A stretch of 64,000 nt of DNA, from NCBI RefSeq assembly GCF_024714495.1, contig NZ_JAMZMJ010000001.1, forward strand, positions 806,001 to 870,000, in the 5' to 3' direction. This document shows, in pieces, positions 42,224 through 49,903 of this stretch. Position numbers and translations under genes: made by a program. This DNA comes from Marinoscillum pacificum (GTDB lineage Bacteria > Bacteroidota > Bacteroidia > Cytophagales > Cyclobacteriaceae). The notes under the pieces were generated by a model, which saw only the letters and a program-made list of their open reading frames with translations, was not told the origin of the DNA and made no database searches. The stretch's first letter is position 1; every line of letters starts with the position of its first letter.

Positions 42224-42475
42224 ATGAAAAAAGCGTGGTATCACATTCTATATTTATTAGTAATTGTCTTCTTTCTCGTCTTGGCCCAAATAAAAGCTGC
42301 TGATGCTCAAAAAAATAAGGAAATGGCTGAAGCTGAGGCTGAGAAATTTTTAAGATTATCGGACGAAGTACTAAAATGTGCCGCAGAAGCGGTAAAAGCT
42401 CAGGATGAAGCTGAGAAAGCCATGTTGATGGCAAATGAAGCAAATAGACTATTAAAAGAGTGTGAGGGGAAATGA
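42224..42475 (+). CDS. Small membrane-anchored coiled-coil protein 1
   Basis: 83 residues: a membrane helix at 5-21 (WYHILYLLVIVFFLVLA) followed by one long charged helix (QKNKEMAEAEAEKFLRL... EAVKAQDEAEKAMLMANEANRLL) ending LLKECEGK with a single Cys near the end (a second Cys is at KCAAEA). The pattern Ala/Glu/Lys with heptads suggests a coiled coil. The next gene encodes a protein of the same length and layout and starts inside this stop (ATGA), so they are a paralogous pair, probably partners. Function unknown. Confidence 0.7.
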   Translation: MKKAWYHILYLLVIVFFLVLAQIKAADAQKNKEMAEAEAEKFLRLSDEVLKCAAEAVKAQDEAEKAMLMANEANRLLKECEGK

Positions 42476-42723
42476 AGAAGTATTTAGCACATTTCATTTT
42501 TGTTTCAATTATTCTTGTTCTATCGGTGTCTTTGTTAATGCAATCCAAAAAAGCTGATAATCAAGTTATTCTTACTGAAAAGGCTATTGAAAAAGCTAAT
42601 CTACAAGAAAAACTAGCACAACAGGAGGCTGCCAGAGCAACTCTGGCAACCGAAAAAGCCATGGAAGCATTACAAGAGGCTAAAAAAGTCAAAAAATTAC
42701 TCGCCGAATGCCAAGAGAACTGA
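42472..42723 (+). CDS. Small membrane-anchored coiled-coil protein 2
   Basis: 83 residues, the same architecture as the preceding gene: basic start, membrane helix (FIFVSIILVLSVSLLM), long Ala/Glu/Lys helix (EKAIEKANLQEKLAQQEAAR, TLATEKAMEALQEAKKV), and a Cys four residues before the end (LLAECQEN). The MKK start and LLxEC end match its neighbour, while the middle has diverged strongly, so the duplication is old. The 4-bp ATGA overlap implies fixed 1:1 synthesis. It overlaps the next gene by 16 bp. Confidence 0.7.
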   Translation: MKKYLAHFIFVSIILVLSVSLLMQSKKADNQVILTEKAIEKANLQEKLAQQEAARATLATEKAMEALQEAKKVKKLLAECQEN

Positions 42724-43106
42724 GTTCCTACTTATTTGCTTATGGTTTTTTGAAACGCAAGTTTCATGGAAACGAAAAAACTCAAACTCCCGATTTTGAG
42801 CATCGATTTGTATCGGAAGGAACTCTTACTGGAGATATTTACAGAGTGGATGTATTTCCAGGTGTCATTTATGATGATCAAATAGAGAATCTGGTACACG
42901 GTGAGGTTTTCGAACTAATGGATCCAGAACATGCTCTAAGGATTCTGGATCGCTATGAAAATGCCAAACCACTAGTACATTTAGACCCTGATTATGAACG
43001 GAGATTAAGACCGATAAAGACAGATCAAGGCATATTGAATTGCTGGGTTTATGAATACCTAAAACCTGTAAATCCAGCAACAATCATTGAATCAGGAGAA
43101 TTTTAA
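42708..43106 (+). CDS. Gamma-glutamylcyclotransferase-like (AIG2-like) protein
   Basis: 132 residues. The fold begins LFAYGFLKRKFHG (typically YGTLxxG) and continues with GDIYRVDVFPGVIYDD, HGEVFELMDPEHALRILDRYE (catalytic Glu region) and a VYEYLKP strand. These small enzymes act on gamma-glutamyl amines or peptides. The start ATG overlaps the previous gene by 16 bp; no later in-frame ATG fits the fold, so the overlap is probably real. It is followed after 12 bp by a VOC protein, forming one operon. Confidence 0.85.
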   Translation: MPRELSSYLFAYGFLKRKFHGNEKTQTPDFEHRFVSEGTLTGDIYRVDVFPGVIYDDQIENLVHGEVFELMDPEHALRILDRYENAKPLVHLDPDYERRLRPIKTDQGILNCWVYEYLKPVNPATIIESGEF

Positions 43107-43118
43107 AGTAATCAAATC

Positions 43119-43547
43119 ATGAGTAACAAAGAACCTAAAGTCGTAGGAATTGGAGGAGTTTTCTTCAAATGCAAAGACCCAAACAGCACTAAAGATTGGT
43201 ATAAAAATCACTTGGGTTTGAAAACGGATCAATATGGTACTTTATTTGAATTCCGAAATGCATTGAACCCTGATGAGATCAATTACTTGCAATGGAGTCC
43301 ATTTAAAGATGACACTACCTATTTTGAGCCATCAACGCAACCATTTATGATCAATTATCGAGTTCAGAACATGGAAGAGCTTGTCGAGAAACTCAAAAGC
43401 GAAGGTGTAACCATATGTGATGAAATAGCAACATATGATTATGGAAAGTTTGTCCATATCATGGATGCCGATGGAAATAAACTTGAGCTTTGGGAGCCTG
43501 TAGATGAGGTGTTCACTGAATCAAGTGAAGGAAATACTACCAAGTAA
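43119..43547 (+). CDS. VOC family (glyoxalase/bleomycin-resistance-like) protein
   Basis: 142 residues, a single-chain vicinal-oxygen-chelate fold: GIGGVFFKCKDPNSTKDWYKNHLGL, then MINYRVQNMEELVEKLKSEGV and the closing FVHIMDADGNKLELWEP with the metal-binding Glu. It is likely a small metal-dependent lyase or isomerase; the substrate cannot be named. It starts 12 bp after the cyclotransferase-like gene. Confidence 0.9.
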   Translation: MSNKEPKVVGIGGVFFKCKDPNSTKDWYKNHLGLKTDQYGTLFEFRNALNPDEINYLQWSPFKDDTTYFEPSTQPFMINYRVQNMEELVEKLKSEGVTICDEIATYDYGKFVHIMDADGNKLELWEPVDEVFTESSEGNTTK

Positions 43548-43604
43548 ATTATCATCCCCTAGCTGATTTGACTAATTTAGTTTCCTCAATAACGAATCGA
43601 ACCA

Positions 43605-43952
43605 ATGGCTAAAATCAGACTGACCAAACTTCAATGCATCGTCAACGATGAAATTGATGAAGATGAAGTATTCCTCAAGTACAACGGAGATAAAATTTGG
43701 CCAGAATCAGGGTTATATAAAAGCATAGATAACTCTGAGGAATTTGAAATATCGGTAGAACTAGAACACCAGGATCCTTTTAAGCCGCTCGTTATAGAAC
43801 TATGGGACTTTGATTACCTGAGTGCCAACGACTTTTTAGGCACTTTTGAAATGCTCATTGGAAATGATACTAGTGGATCATTTTCAACAAGTATGAAAAT
43901 TAAAGAAACTGGCTCTACAGCATCCTATATTCTTTTTTGGGAAATTGTATAA
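43605..43952 (+). CDS. C2-domain-like hypothetical protein
   Basis: 115 residues, all beta. The pattern RLTKLQCIVNDEIDEDEVFLKYNGDKIWP and PLVIELWDFDYLSANDFLGTFEM, with Asp-rich loops, resembles a C2-type calcium/lipid-binding fold (the ELWDxD..xxDDFLG pattern). No signal peptide. Such stand-alone C2-like proteins are uncommon in bacteria; related forms occur in secretion or toxin contexts, but nothing near supports that here. Moderately confident of the fold, not of the role. Confidence 0.65.
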   Translation: MAKIRLTKLQCIVNDEIDEDEVFLKYNGDKIWPESGLYKSIDNSEEFEISVELEHQDPFKPLVIELWDFDYLSANDFLGTFEMLIGNDTSGSFSTSMKIKETGSTASYILFWEIV

Positions 43953-43992
43953 GCCTGCAACTTTTTAGTAATCTTTGCTGTTTAAACGCATT

Positions 43993-44289
43993 ATGTCAAA
44001 ATTTCACGAACTAATCAATAGAAATACACCTACACTTGTAGACTTCTCGGCTAACTGGTGCGAACCATGTCGTAAGATGCCTCCAATCCTTAATGAAGTA
44101 AAAGCAGAATTAGGAGATTCTGTAAACATCATCAAGGTAGATGTGCAAAAAGACAAGAAAGCAGCTCACAAGTATGAAATCACCAACATTCCGACCTTAT
44201 TACTATTCAAAAATGGTAAAGTGATCTGGAGGAAAAGTGGGGTTACTGGAGCTAGAGAAATCTCTAATGCTGTTAAGAAGCGCTCTTAA
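43993..44289 (+). CDS. Thioredoxin family protein
   Basis: 98 residues from the ATG at 43993 (an alternative codon at 43975 adds 6). It is a thioredoxin fold: PTLVDFSANWCEPCRKMPPIL with active site CEPC, VNIIKVDVQKD, and cis-Pro in ITNIPTLLLFKNGK. No export signal, so it is a cytoplasmic reductant or chaperone-like thioredoxin. The CEPC dipeptide differs from CGPC of classical thioredoxin and will shift the redox potential. The 3' end abuts the convergent penicillin-acylase gene with no gap. Confidence 0.92.
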   Translation: MSKFHELINRNTPTLVDFSANWCEPCRKMPPILNEVKAELGDSVNIIKVDVQKDKKAAHKYEITNIPTLLLFKNGKVIWRKSGVTGAREISNAVKKRS

Positions 44290-46350
44290 TCACTTTGGGT
44301 GATAAATTGACTCAGCATTTTTACGAACTGCGTCAATATCCAACGTCATAGACTTCCTTTTTTGATTAAGAAACAGGAGCATTTGATCATCATAATGAGG
44401 ACTATCCTTTTGATTAGATGCTCCATATACGTTCACTGTTTCAATAATTGGCAGCCCCACCTCAGGATAACGAACCAGCATGATATAAGACTCTCCCTGA
44501 ACTGCCTTTACTCTACCGTTTCGATAGGGTTCACTATACATGGCTGTAATCACATCAGGTATACCATTCACCGGAATTTCCTTATCTCCACGAACCAGCA
44601 ATTGATAGTCTCCTAATCGTATGTTCACACGCTTAAAATGACGCTTGAGGTATTTGTTGGTATGGGCAATTCCATCTATTAATTGAAACTCAGTGAGAAC
44701 CTTTGTGGAGTCTAAATAAGATGTTGGATATTTCCGTTTCAGATAGTCATAAAGAATCACAAACTGTGCTACTCCCAGGTTGTCAAAACTCGATTGACCA
44801 TCCCATGTCTGTAAGATATCAAGAAGCTCTTCATACTTTTTATACTTCGATGCATCCAATTCAAAAAGCACTTTTATATCCACTGGATAATGCAACTCAT
44901 TTGGTAATTGACCATCGTATTTAATAGCTAAAAAATCATCCCAACTGAGTGATTTTCTTTTCTCCATCAACTGCATAAAACGGACACTCCGATTGTTTTC
45001 AAACTGACGATAACCCATCGTAAAATCATAGTCATTTGGATCTGGATTGTCTGCCGAAAAAGTACAAGAAAATGCCGAGTTATTGGTATTGAAAACATAC
45101 CCTGATTTTGGGTTCAAAACTTGAGGTAAATCCTCTAAGGGATGATACGATTTAACCAGGGTTTCAGAAGTGTTTCCAGGCAACGTTTTTGACCAATCAA
45201 AAGCAGCGTTCCTCATTGGAATCTTCCCATTGCCCAGGTAGTAAATATTATCTTCTTGATCTGCATACACAATGTTGAATCCTGGTATGGATACCATCGA
45301 CAATGCCTCTCGATATTCCACCCATGAAGTAGCCTTGTTCATGCGGTACCATTGCTCTGGTGCTTTGAGATCATGTAGTGCTCCAAGGTCAAATGCAAAA
45401 TAACCGTTCTTATTCTTCACAACAGGGCCATAAACACTCCTGTAAATTGTCTTTTTTACCTTGATTTTAAGACCAAATAAAATTTGGACTGGAAGTATAA
45501 CTTCTTTTTGTTCAAGATCTTTCCATTCCCCATCAAACTTATACTTTAATGCTTTTTCAGAATGCATCTCCAATTGAAAGACATCAATTTTATCAGGGTA
45601 ATTTACTGTATGTGCCCACCCTAGATGTTCATTTGTGCCATGAAAAATGGTTGCTGCTCCAGGGAATAATCCGCCTAAAGCGTTCCAGCCTTCATCACTG
45701 ATTAGGTGCGCTTCGTACCAGGAAGAAGGACCTTCCAAAGGTTGATGAGAGTTTACATTTAAGTAGACATTTCCATCTGTAGTCATGCTCCTTGAGAACG
45801 CAAAAGCATTGGATCCTCCACCCTCCTTTAGAGGATAATAATCCACTTTTCCATTGACCAAATTTGAGATCACCTGATCAGCTCCTGAGATAACAGCAAG
45901 AGATAAAACATAGGCGGATAAAACTTCCTCAACCGTTACCGGAAATGAGCCTTCTAACAGCACCTTTTCAGGATGTTTGAAAGCGTAGGAGTTTAAGCCT
46001 TCTGTGTAAGCACTAATCAGTTGTTTATAATCATCAGACAAAGTTGACCATTCCCGCTCGACTACACCTTTGCAATCCAGCAGTTGAACCACATAGTCTA
46101 CTACTGCTCCTTTCTTACCGAGATGAAGACCCAACATACCTTTACCCGACAGCATTGTTAGCTGGATAGTTTGAAAGTCATCCTCTGCATGAGCCCACGC
46201 TAAACCATAGGCTACCTCAGGATCTGTCGGCGCATAAATATGAGGAACACCATAAGCATCTCTGATAATTTCAATATTATTGGGATCGATCTGGCCAGTG
46301 CTCTGCAGGCCAAATATGATCAGAACAATAGCTAAGATTACAGGTTTCAT
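44290..46350 (-). CDS. Penicillin acylase family protein (S45 N-terminal nucleophile hydrolase)
   Basis: About 686 residues from the ATG at 46350, chosen because MKPVILAIVLIIFGLQSTGQ is a signal peptide; the frame extends 37 codons further but would overlap the divergent patatin gene. The alpha part ends at GGG with the nucleophile Ser at residue 180 (KEGGGSNAFAFS), where self-cleavage would free the beta chain. HGTNEHLGWAHTVNYPDKIDVF fits the oxyanion and Asn region. Secreted amidase; substrates could be acyl-homoserine lactones or beta-lactams, not decidable. It starts only 23 bp from the patatin gene. Confidence 0.9.
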   Translation of the reverse strand: MKPVILAIVLIIFGLQSTGQIDPNNIEIIRDAYGVPHIYAPTDPEVAYGLAWAHAEDDFQTIQLTMLSGKGMLGLHLGKKGAVVDYVVQLLDCKGVVEREWSTLSDDYKQLISAYTEGLNSYAFKHPEKVLLEGSFPVTVEEVLSAYVLSLAVISGADQVISNLVNGKVDYYPLKEGGGSNAFAFSRSMTTDGNVYLNVNSHQPLEGPSSWYEAHLISDEGWNALGGLFPGAATIFHGTNEHLGWAHTVNYPDKIDVFQLEMHSEKALKYKFDGEWKDLEQKEVILPVQILFGLKIKVKKTIYRSVYGPVVKNKNGYFAFDLGALHDLKAPEQWYRMNKATSWVEYREALSMVSIPGFNIVYADQEDNIYYLGNGKIPMRNAAFDWSKTLPGNTSETLVKSYHPLEDLPQVLNPKSGYVFNTNNSAFSCTFSADNPDPNDYDFTMGYRQFENNRSVRFMQLMEKRKSLSWDDFLAIKYDGQLPNELHYPVDIKVLFELDASKYKKYEELLDILQTWDGQSSFDNLGVAQFVILYDYLKRKYPTSYLDSTKVLTEFQLIDGIAHTNKYLKRHFKRVNIRLGDYQLLVRGDKEIPVNGIPDVITAMYSEPYRNGRVKAVQGESYIMLVRYPEVGLPIIETVNVYGASNQKDSPHYDDQMLLFLNQKRKSMTLDIDAVRKNAESIYHPK

Positions 46351-46373
46351 TGGGGTGTAAATGTGATTAAGAC

Positions 46374-47141
46374 TTGACAAAAGATAAACAATATAAAATT
46401 GGAATTGTACTAAGTGGCGGCGGTGCCAGAGGGTTTGCTCACCTGGGTGCATTACAAGCACTTCATGAGCATAAAATTTATCCTCAAATCATTTCAGGTG
46501 TAAGCGCAGGTGCAATCGTTGGAGCATTCTATGCAAACGGTATGGCTCCTGAAGATATTTTTGATTTATTAAAGTCAAAAGGTATCTTCAACTATTCATC
46601 TCTTGCACTACCATTGAAAGGTTTACTAGGACTGGAAGGACTGATTCAAGAACTTCAATCTCATATAGAATGCAAAGATGCTTCAGAACTCACCAAACCC
46701 GCATTTTTTGCTACTACTAACCTCAATAAAGGAATTGTGGAGTACAAGAATAGTGGTCCATTGCCTCAAGTCGTAGCAGCTTCTTCATGCATCCCTATTC
46801 TATTCAAACCGATTGAAATGGATGGATGTTTGTACATTGACGGGGGCACCTATGACAATTTCCCAATCAAACCTATCCGATCTCTATGTGAGACGGTTAT
46901 CGGTATCAATATTAGTCCTATTCATGTGACCCAGGAGTTAGACGGAATGCTTCAAATCGCTGCAAGAGTCTTTCAGCTAAGTGTTAACTCCACTATTCAG
47001 AGTAGTCTTAGTGATTGTGACATCATGATAGAACCAAAAAAACTAAGCACTTTTAGTATTTTGGATAGTAGTGTGGCTGACCAACTTTATGAAATAGGCT
47101 ACGACGCTACCATAGAAAAACTGGAGGAATTAGATTTATAA
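46374..47141 (+). CDS. Patatin-like phospholipase family protein
   Basis: 255 residues from a TTG start; an in-frame TAA lies 6 bp upstream, so no earlier start exists. The oxyanion motif GGGARG (15-20), the nucleophile in GVSAG (Ser44) and the Asp in [11 protein letters not shown] are intact. It is a short single-domain patatin (RssA-like), predicted to hydrolyse acyl esters of lipids at the membrane face. There is no signal peptide. Only 23 bp separate its start from the divergent acylase gene, so its promoter must lie within that gene's coding sequence. Confidence 0.9.
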   Translation: MTKDKQYKIGIVLSGGGARGFAHLGALQALHEHKIYPQIISGVSAGAIVGAFYANGMAPEDIFDLLKSKGIFNYSSLALPLKGLLGLEGLIQELQSHIECKDASELTKPAFFATTNLNKGIVEYKNSGPLPQVVAASSCIPILFKPIEMDGCLYIDGGTYDNFPIKPIRSLCETVIGINISPIHVTQELDGMLQIAARVFQLSVNSTIQSSLSDCDIMIEPKKLSTFSILDSSVADQLYEIGYDATIEKLEELDL

Positions 47142-47174
47142 CAGTTATATAATACCCTACAAGCTAAGTTGGTA

Positions 47175-47182
47175 TATCTTTG
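47175..47182 (+). promoter_or_regulatory. -7 promoter box of the pyrophosphatase gene
   Basis: TATCTTTG fits the Bacteroidota consensus TAnnTTTG exactly and is followed by CGGC, 20 bp before the ATG at 47203. This would give a leader of about 15 nt. A clear TTG at -33 is not seen. Confidence 0.55.
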
Positions 47183-47202
47183 CGGCAAAAAACAGACAAA
47201 CT

Positions 47203-47736
47203 ATGATGAATCCGTGGCATGACGTGAGAATTGGAGAGGACGCACCAGAAGTGGTGAATGGGATAATTGAAATCCCAAAGAATACTCGTGCCAAATACGA
47301 ACTTGATAAAGAATCAGGGATGTTGATCCTGGACAGAGTGATTTTCTCTTCTATGCACTACCCTGCTAACTATGGTTTTATACCTAAAACCTACTGTGAT
47401 GATAACGATCCACTAGATATACTTGTGCTAACTCAGATTGTAGTAGACCCATTATGTATCGTTCCAGCGAAAGTAATTGGTGCTATGCAAATGTTGGATG
47501 GTGGTGAGAAAGATGACAAGATAATCGCTGTAGCTACAGGTGATATGAGTGTAAATCACATCAATGACATCTCTGACCTTGGACCTCACTTTGTTAAAGA
47601 GCTCCAGAACTTCTTCGAAGATTACAAGAAGCTTGAAAATAAGACTGTTGTTATCGAGGATTTCCAAAATAGACAGACTGCTGTGGAAATCGTTGAAAAG
47701 GCAATGTCTGATTACACTAAAAAATTTGGTAAGTAA
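47203..47736 (+). CDS. ppa: Inorganic pyrophosphatase (family I)
   Basis: 177 residues. [43 protein letters not shown] (the D-D-P-L-D metal site) and [11 protein letters not shown] are the family I signatures. It hydrolyses pyrophosphate from biosynthesis, driving those reactions. Complete, normal length. It has its own promoter and its stop directly abuts the stop of the convergent zinc-ribbon gene. Confidence 0.97.
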   Translation: MMNPWHDVRIGEDAPEVVNGIIEIPKNTRAKYELDKESGMLILDRVIFSSMHYPANYGFIPKTYCDDNDPLDILVLTQIVVDPLCIVPAKVIGAMQMLDGGEKDDKIIAVATGDMSVNHINDISDLGPHFVKELQNFFEDYKKLENKTVVIEDFQNRQTAVEIVEKAMSDYTKKFGK

Positions 47737-48024
47737 TTAGCTACCTGCTATTGGATTAGCTAAGCCGCATTCGGTGCATGTAATTACACCCTTGTAGTTC
47801 GATGCACCGCATGCCTTACACAAATAAGTCTCACCTCCCAGTTTCACGTCTTTATTGCACCCAGAGCAGGTGTAATCCTCTAATTCCGATATTCTTTGAT
47901 CCTTACTACAATAAGGACACCTTACAGCCACACTGTTTTTTCTCTTATTGTAGCTTCTGACTCGAAACCAAAAGAAAAACGGTATCACAACGATCATTAC
48001 CAATATCAAATAATAGGATTGCAT
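47737..48024 (-). CDS. Membrane-anchored zinc-ribbon protein
   Basis: 95 residues. One N-terminal membrane helix (YYLILVMIVVIPFFFWF) is followed by a basic linker (RVRSYNKRKN) and four Cys pairs: CPYC, CSGC, CKAC and CTEC. The spacing suggests two zinc ribbons. The cytoplasmic zinc part may bind nucleic acid or protein. No family name is certain. It directly abuts the pyrophosphatase gene tail-to-tail. Confidence 0.75.
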   Translation of the reverse strand: MQSYYLILVMIVVIPFFFWFRVRSYNKRKNSVAVRCPYCSKDQRISELEDYTCSGCNKDVKLGGETYLCKACGASNYKGVITCTECGLANPIAGS

Positions 48025-48190
48025 AAGTCTTACAAGACTAGTCAGTGAAAAGGATTCTGATTAAAATTATTTAGAATTCGAATAACTCCACAAAATACTG
48101 CATGACTGTCTTGAATTATTTAAAAAAATCGAAGCATAGGTAGTATATTTAACACCAGACAAGACCTTATAAGCTAACAACCAACTATTA

Positions 48191-49903
48191 ATGTCTTCGG
48201 AAGAGACCGCAAAAAAATACGTCAAAAACCGCCTAGATGACATCATGACTCTGCTTCATGAGGTCGCATCGGGAAATTTTGATCACAAAATAGATCTTGG
48301 TGATGAGGAAGATGAACTTGAAGGACTGATAGGTGGAATCACCATGCTGGGTGAAGAGCTTAAGTCCTCCACCGTTTCAAGGGACTTAATGGAAAGTTTA
48401 TATCGTGGTGTGGATGATATACTTATCATTATTAACCCCGACCATAAAATAGAACGTGCTAACGATGCTGTTTCTAACTACTTGGGTTTCGTGCCATCAG
48501 AACTGATAGGAAAAAACTTCACCTCCATCATCCATGAAGACAACAAACATCCATACGATTCTGTAATAAAGACATTAGAAAACAACGCTTCTCACAAGGA
48601 ACCTGATTTCATCTTGAAGAAAAAAGATGGCTCTATTTTAGAAACTTCAGCTTCGTTTTCCGCTCTTTTCGATAACCAAAAGAATCCTCTTGGCAGCATA
48701 TTAATAGCCAAAGACATCACTCAGATAAAGAAAACCGAACGTGAGCTGATGCATGCGAAAGAAAAAGCGGAATCAGCTAATGAAGCCAAATCGAGTTTCC
48801 TTGCGAATATGAGTCATGAAATCAGGACCCCTTTGAATGGGATGCTTGGGTTCATTGATTTACTGGCAGACACCTCCACCACCGAACTGCAACGTCAATA
48901 CTTGCGAATGGTCAAAGTATCTGGGGAATCACTATCCAAATTGCTCAATGACATTTTGGATTTAAACCGTGTGGAACAAGGAAAGTTGAGTTTAGAGTCC
49001 ATTCCTTTTGTGCTTCATGAAACTCTAAAAGCAAGTCTTCACCCTTTTAAATATTTGGCGAACGAAAAAGGCTTAAAATTTCAACTAGAATTAGATGAGA
49101 ATCTTCCTGAATTAGTGGTTGGTGATCCTTCTCGAATCAATCAGGTCATTCGAAACCTGGTTGGCAACAGCCTAAAATTCACTGAAGATGGGTTTATTAA
49201 AATTGTTTTTGAAGCAATTAAGAACAATGAGCAGTTCCTTTTGAAAACGTCAGTCATTGACAGTGGTATTGGCATTCCCGAAGAAAAACGATCCAACATT
49301 TTTGAAAGCTTCACACAGGCTGATAATTCTACAACGAGACGATATGGAGGTTCTGGACTTGGCTTAACTATCTCCAAGCACTTGGTTTCTCTGATGGGTG
49401 GAACGATCAACTTCCAAAGCCCTCCTATCAGCTGTAATTTGGAGAAAGGATCATGTTTCTCTTTTGAAATCCCGTTAGCAATAGATGACACCATTTCGCT
49501 TGGAGACTTTGAAAAAGCAGCTGCCAATAAAAAGCATTTCAATACCAAGTACGAAATACTGGTAGTAGATGACAATGACATAAACCTCCTTCTAGCACAG
49601 AAAATTCTCGAGTCTATGAACTTACACGTAACTACGTGCAAAAATGGCCAGGAGGCGGTAGATGAAGCACTAAAAAAACCATATGACGTGATCTTTATGG
49701 ATATTCAAATGCCTGTAATGGATGGGTATTTAGCGACGCAGCATCTTCGTAAGGCAAACTATTTTGGGCCCATCATTGCTTTGTCTGCAAATGTTTACAA
49801 AGATGACATTAAGAAGTGCTATCAGAGTGGTATGAATGGGCACCTTAAGAAACCATTTACCAAAGATGAGATTTACCAAAAAGTTTCTGCAGTGGTAGCC
49901 TAG
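48191..49903 (+). CDS. Hybrid sensor histidine kinase with PAS and receiver domains
   Basis: 570 residues and no membrane segment. A HAMP-like N-terminus (VASGNFDHKIDLGDEEDE) is followed by a PAS domain (RGVDDILIIINPDHKIERANDAVSNYLGF), HisKA with His209 (NMSHEIRTPLNG), HATPase_c (N box NQVIRNLVGNSLKF, GSGLGLTI) and a C-terminal receiver with Asp504 (FMDIQMP). There is no Hpt domain or DNA-binding output, so the phosphate must move to an unknown partner. As the protein is soluble it senses an internal signal, probably through PAS. It ends convergent with the AOS-GNAT gene, overlapping by 4 bp. Confidence 0.93.
   Translation: MSSEETAKKYVKNRLDDIMTLLHEVASGNFDHKIDLGDEEDELEGLIGGITMLGEELKSSTVSRDLMESLYRGVDDILIIINPDHKIERANDAVSNYLGFVPSELIGKNFTSIIHEDNKHPYDSVIKTLENNASHKEPDFILKKKDGSILETSASFSALFDNQKNPLGSILIAKDITQIKKTERELMHAKEKAESANEAKSSFLANMSHEIRTPLNGMLGFIDLLADTSTTELQRQYLRMVKVSGESLSKLLNDILDLNRVEQGKLSLESIPFVLHETLKASLHPFKYLANEKGLKFQLELDENLPELVVGDPSRINQVIRNLVGNSLKFTEDGFIKIVFEAIKNNEQFLLKTSVIDSGIGIPEEKRSNIFESFTQADNSTTRRYGGSGLGLTISKHLVSLMGGTINFQSPPISCNLEKGSCFSFEIPLAIDDTISLGDFEKAAANKKHFNTKYEILVVDDNDINLLLAQKILESMNLHVTTCKNGQEAVDEALKKPYDVIFMDIQMPVMDGYLATQHLRKANYFGPIIALSANVYKDDIKKCYQSGMNGHLKKPFTKDEIYQKVSAVVA

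Noticed and set aside
46351-46461. Longer N-terminus (37 codons) of the penicillin acylase
   Set aside because: It would overlap the divergent patatin gene and put an unlikely His/Arg/Gln-rich stretch before a good signal peptide.
49141-49641. 166-codon minus-strand frame inside the hybrid kinase gene
   Set aside because: Antisense to the HATPase and receiver domains, which are fully conserved in the plus frame. No motif in the minus frame.
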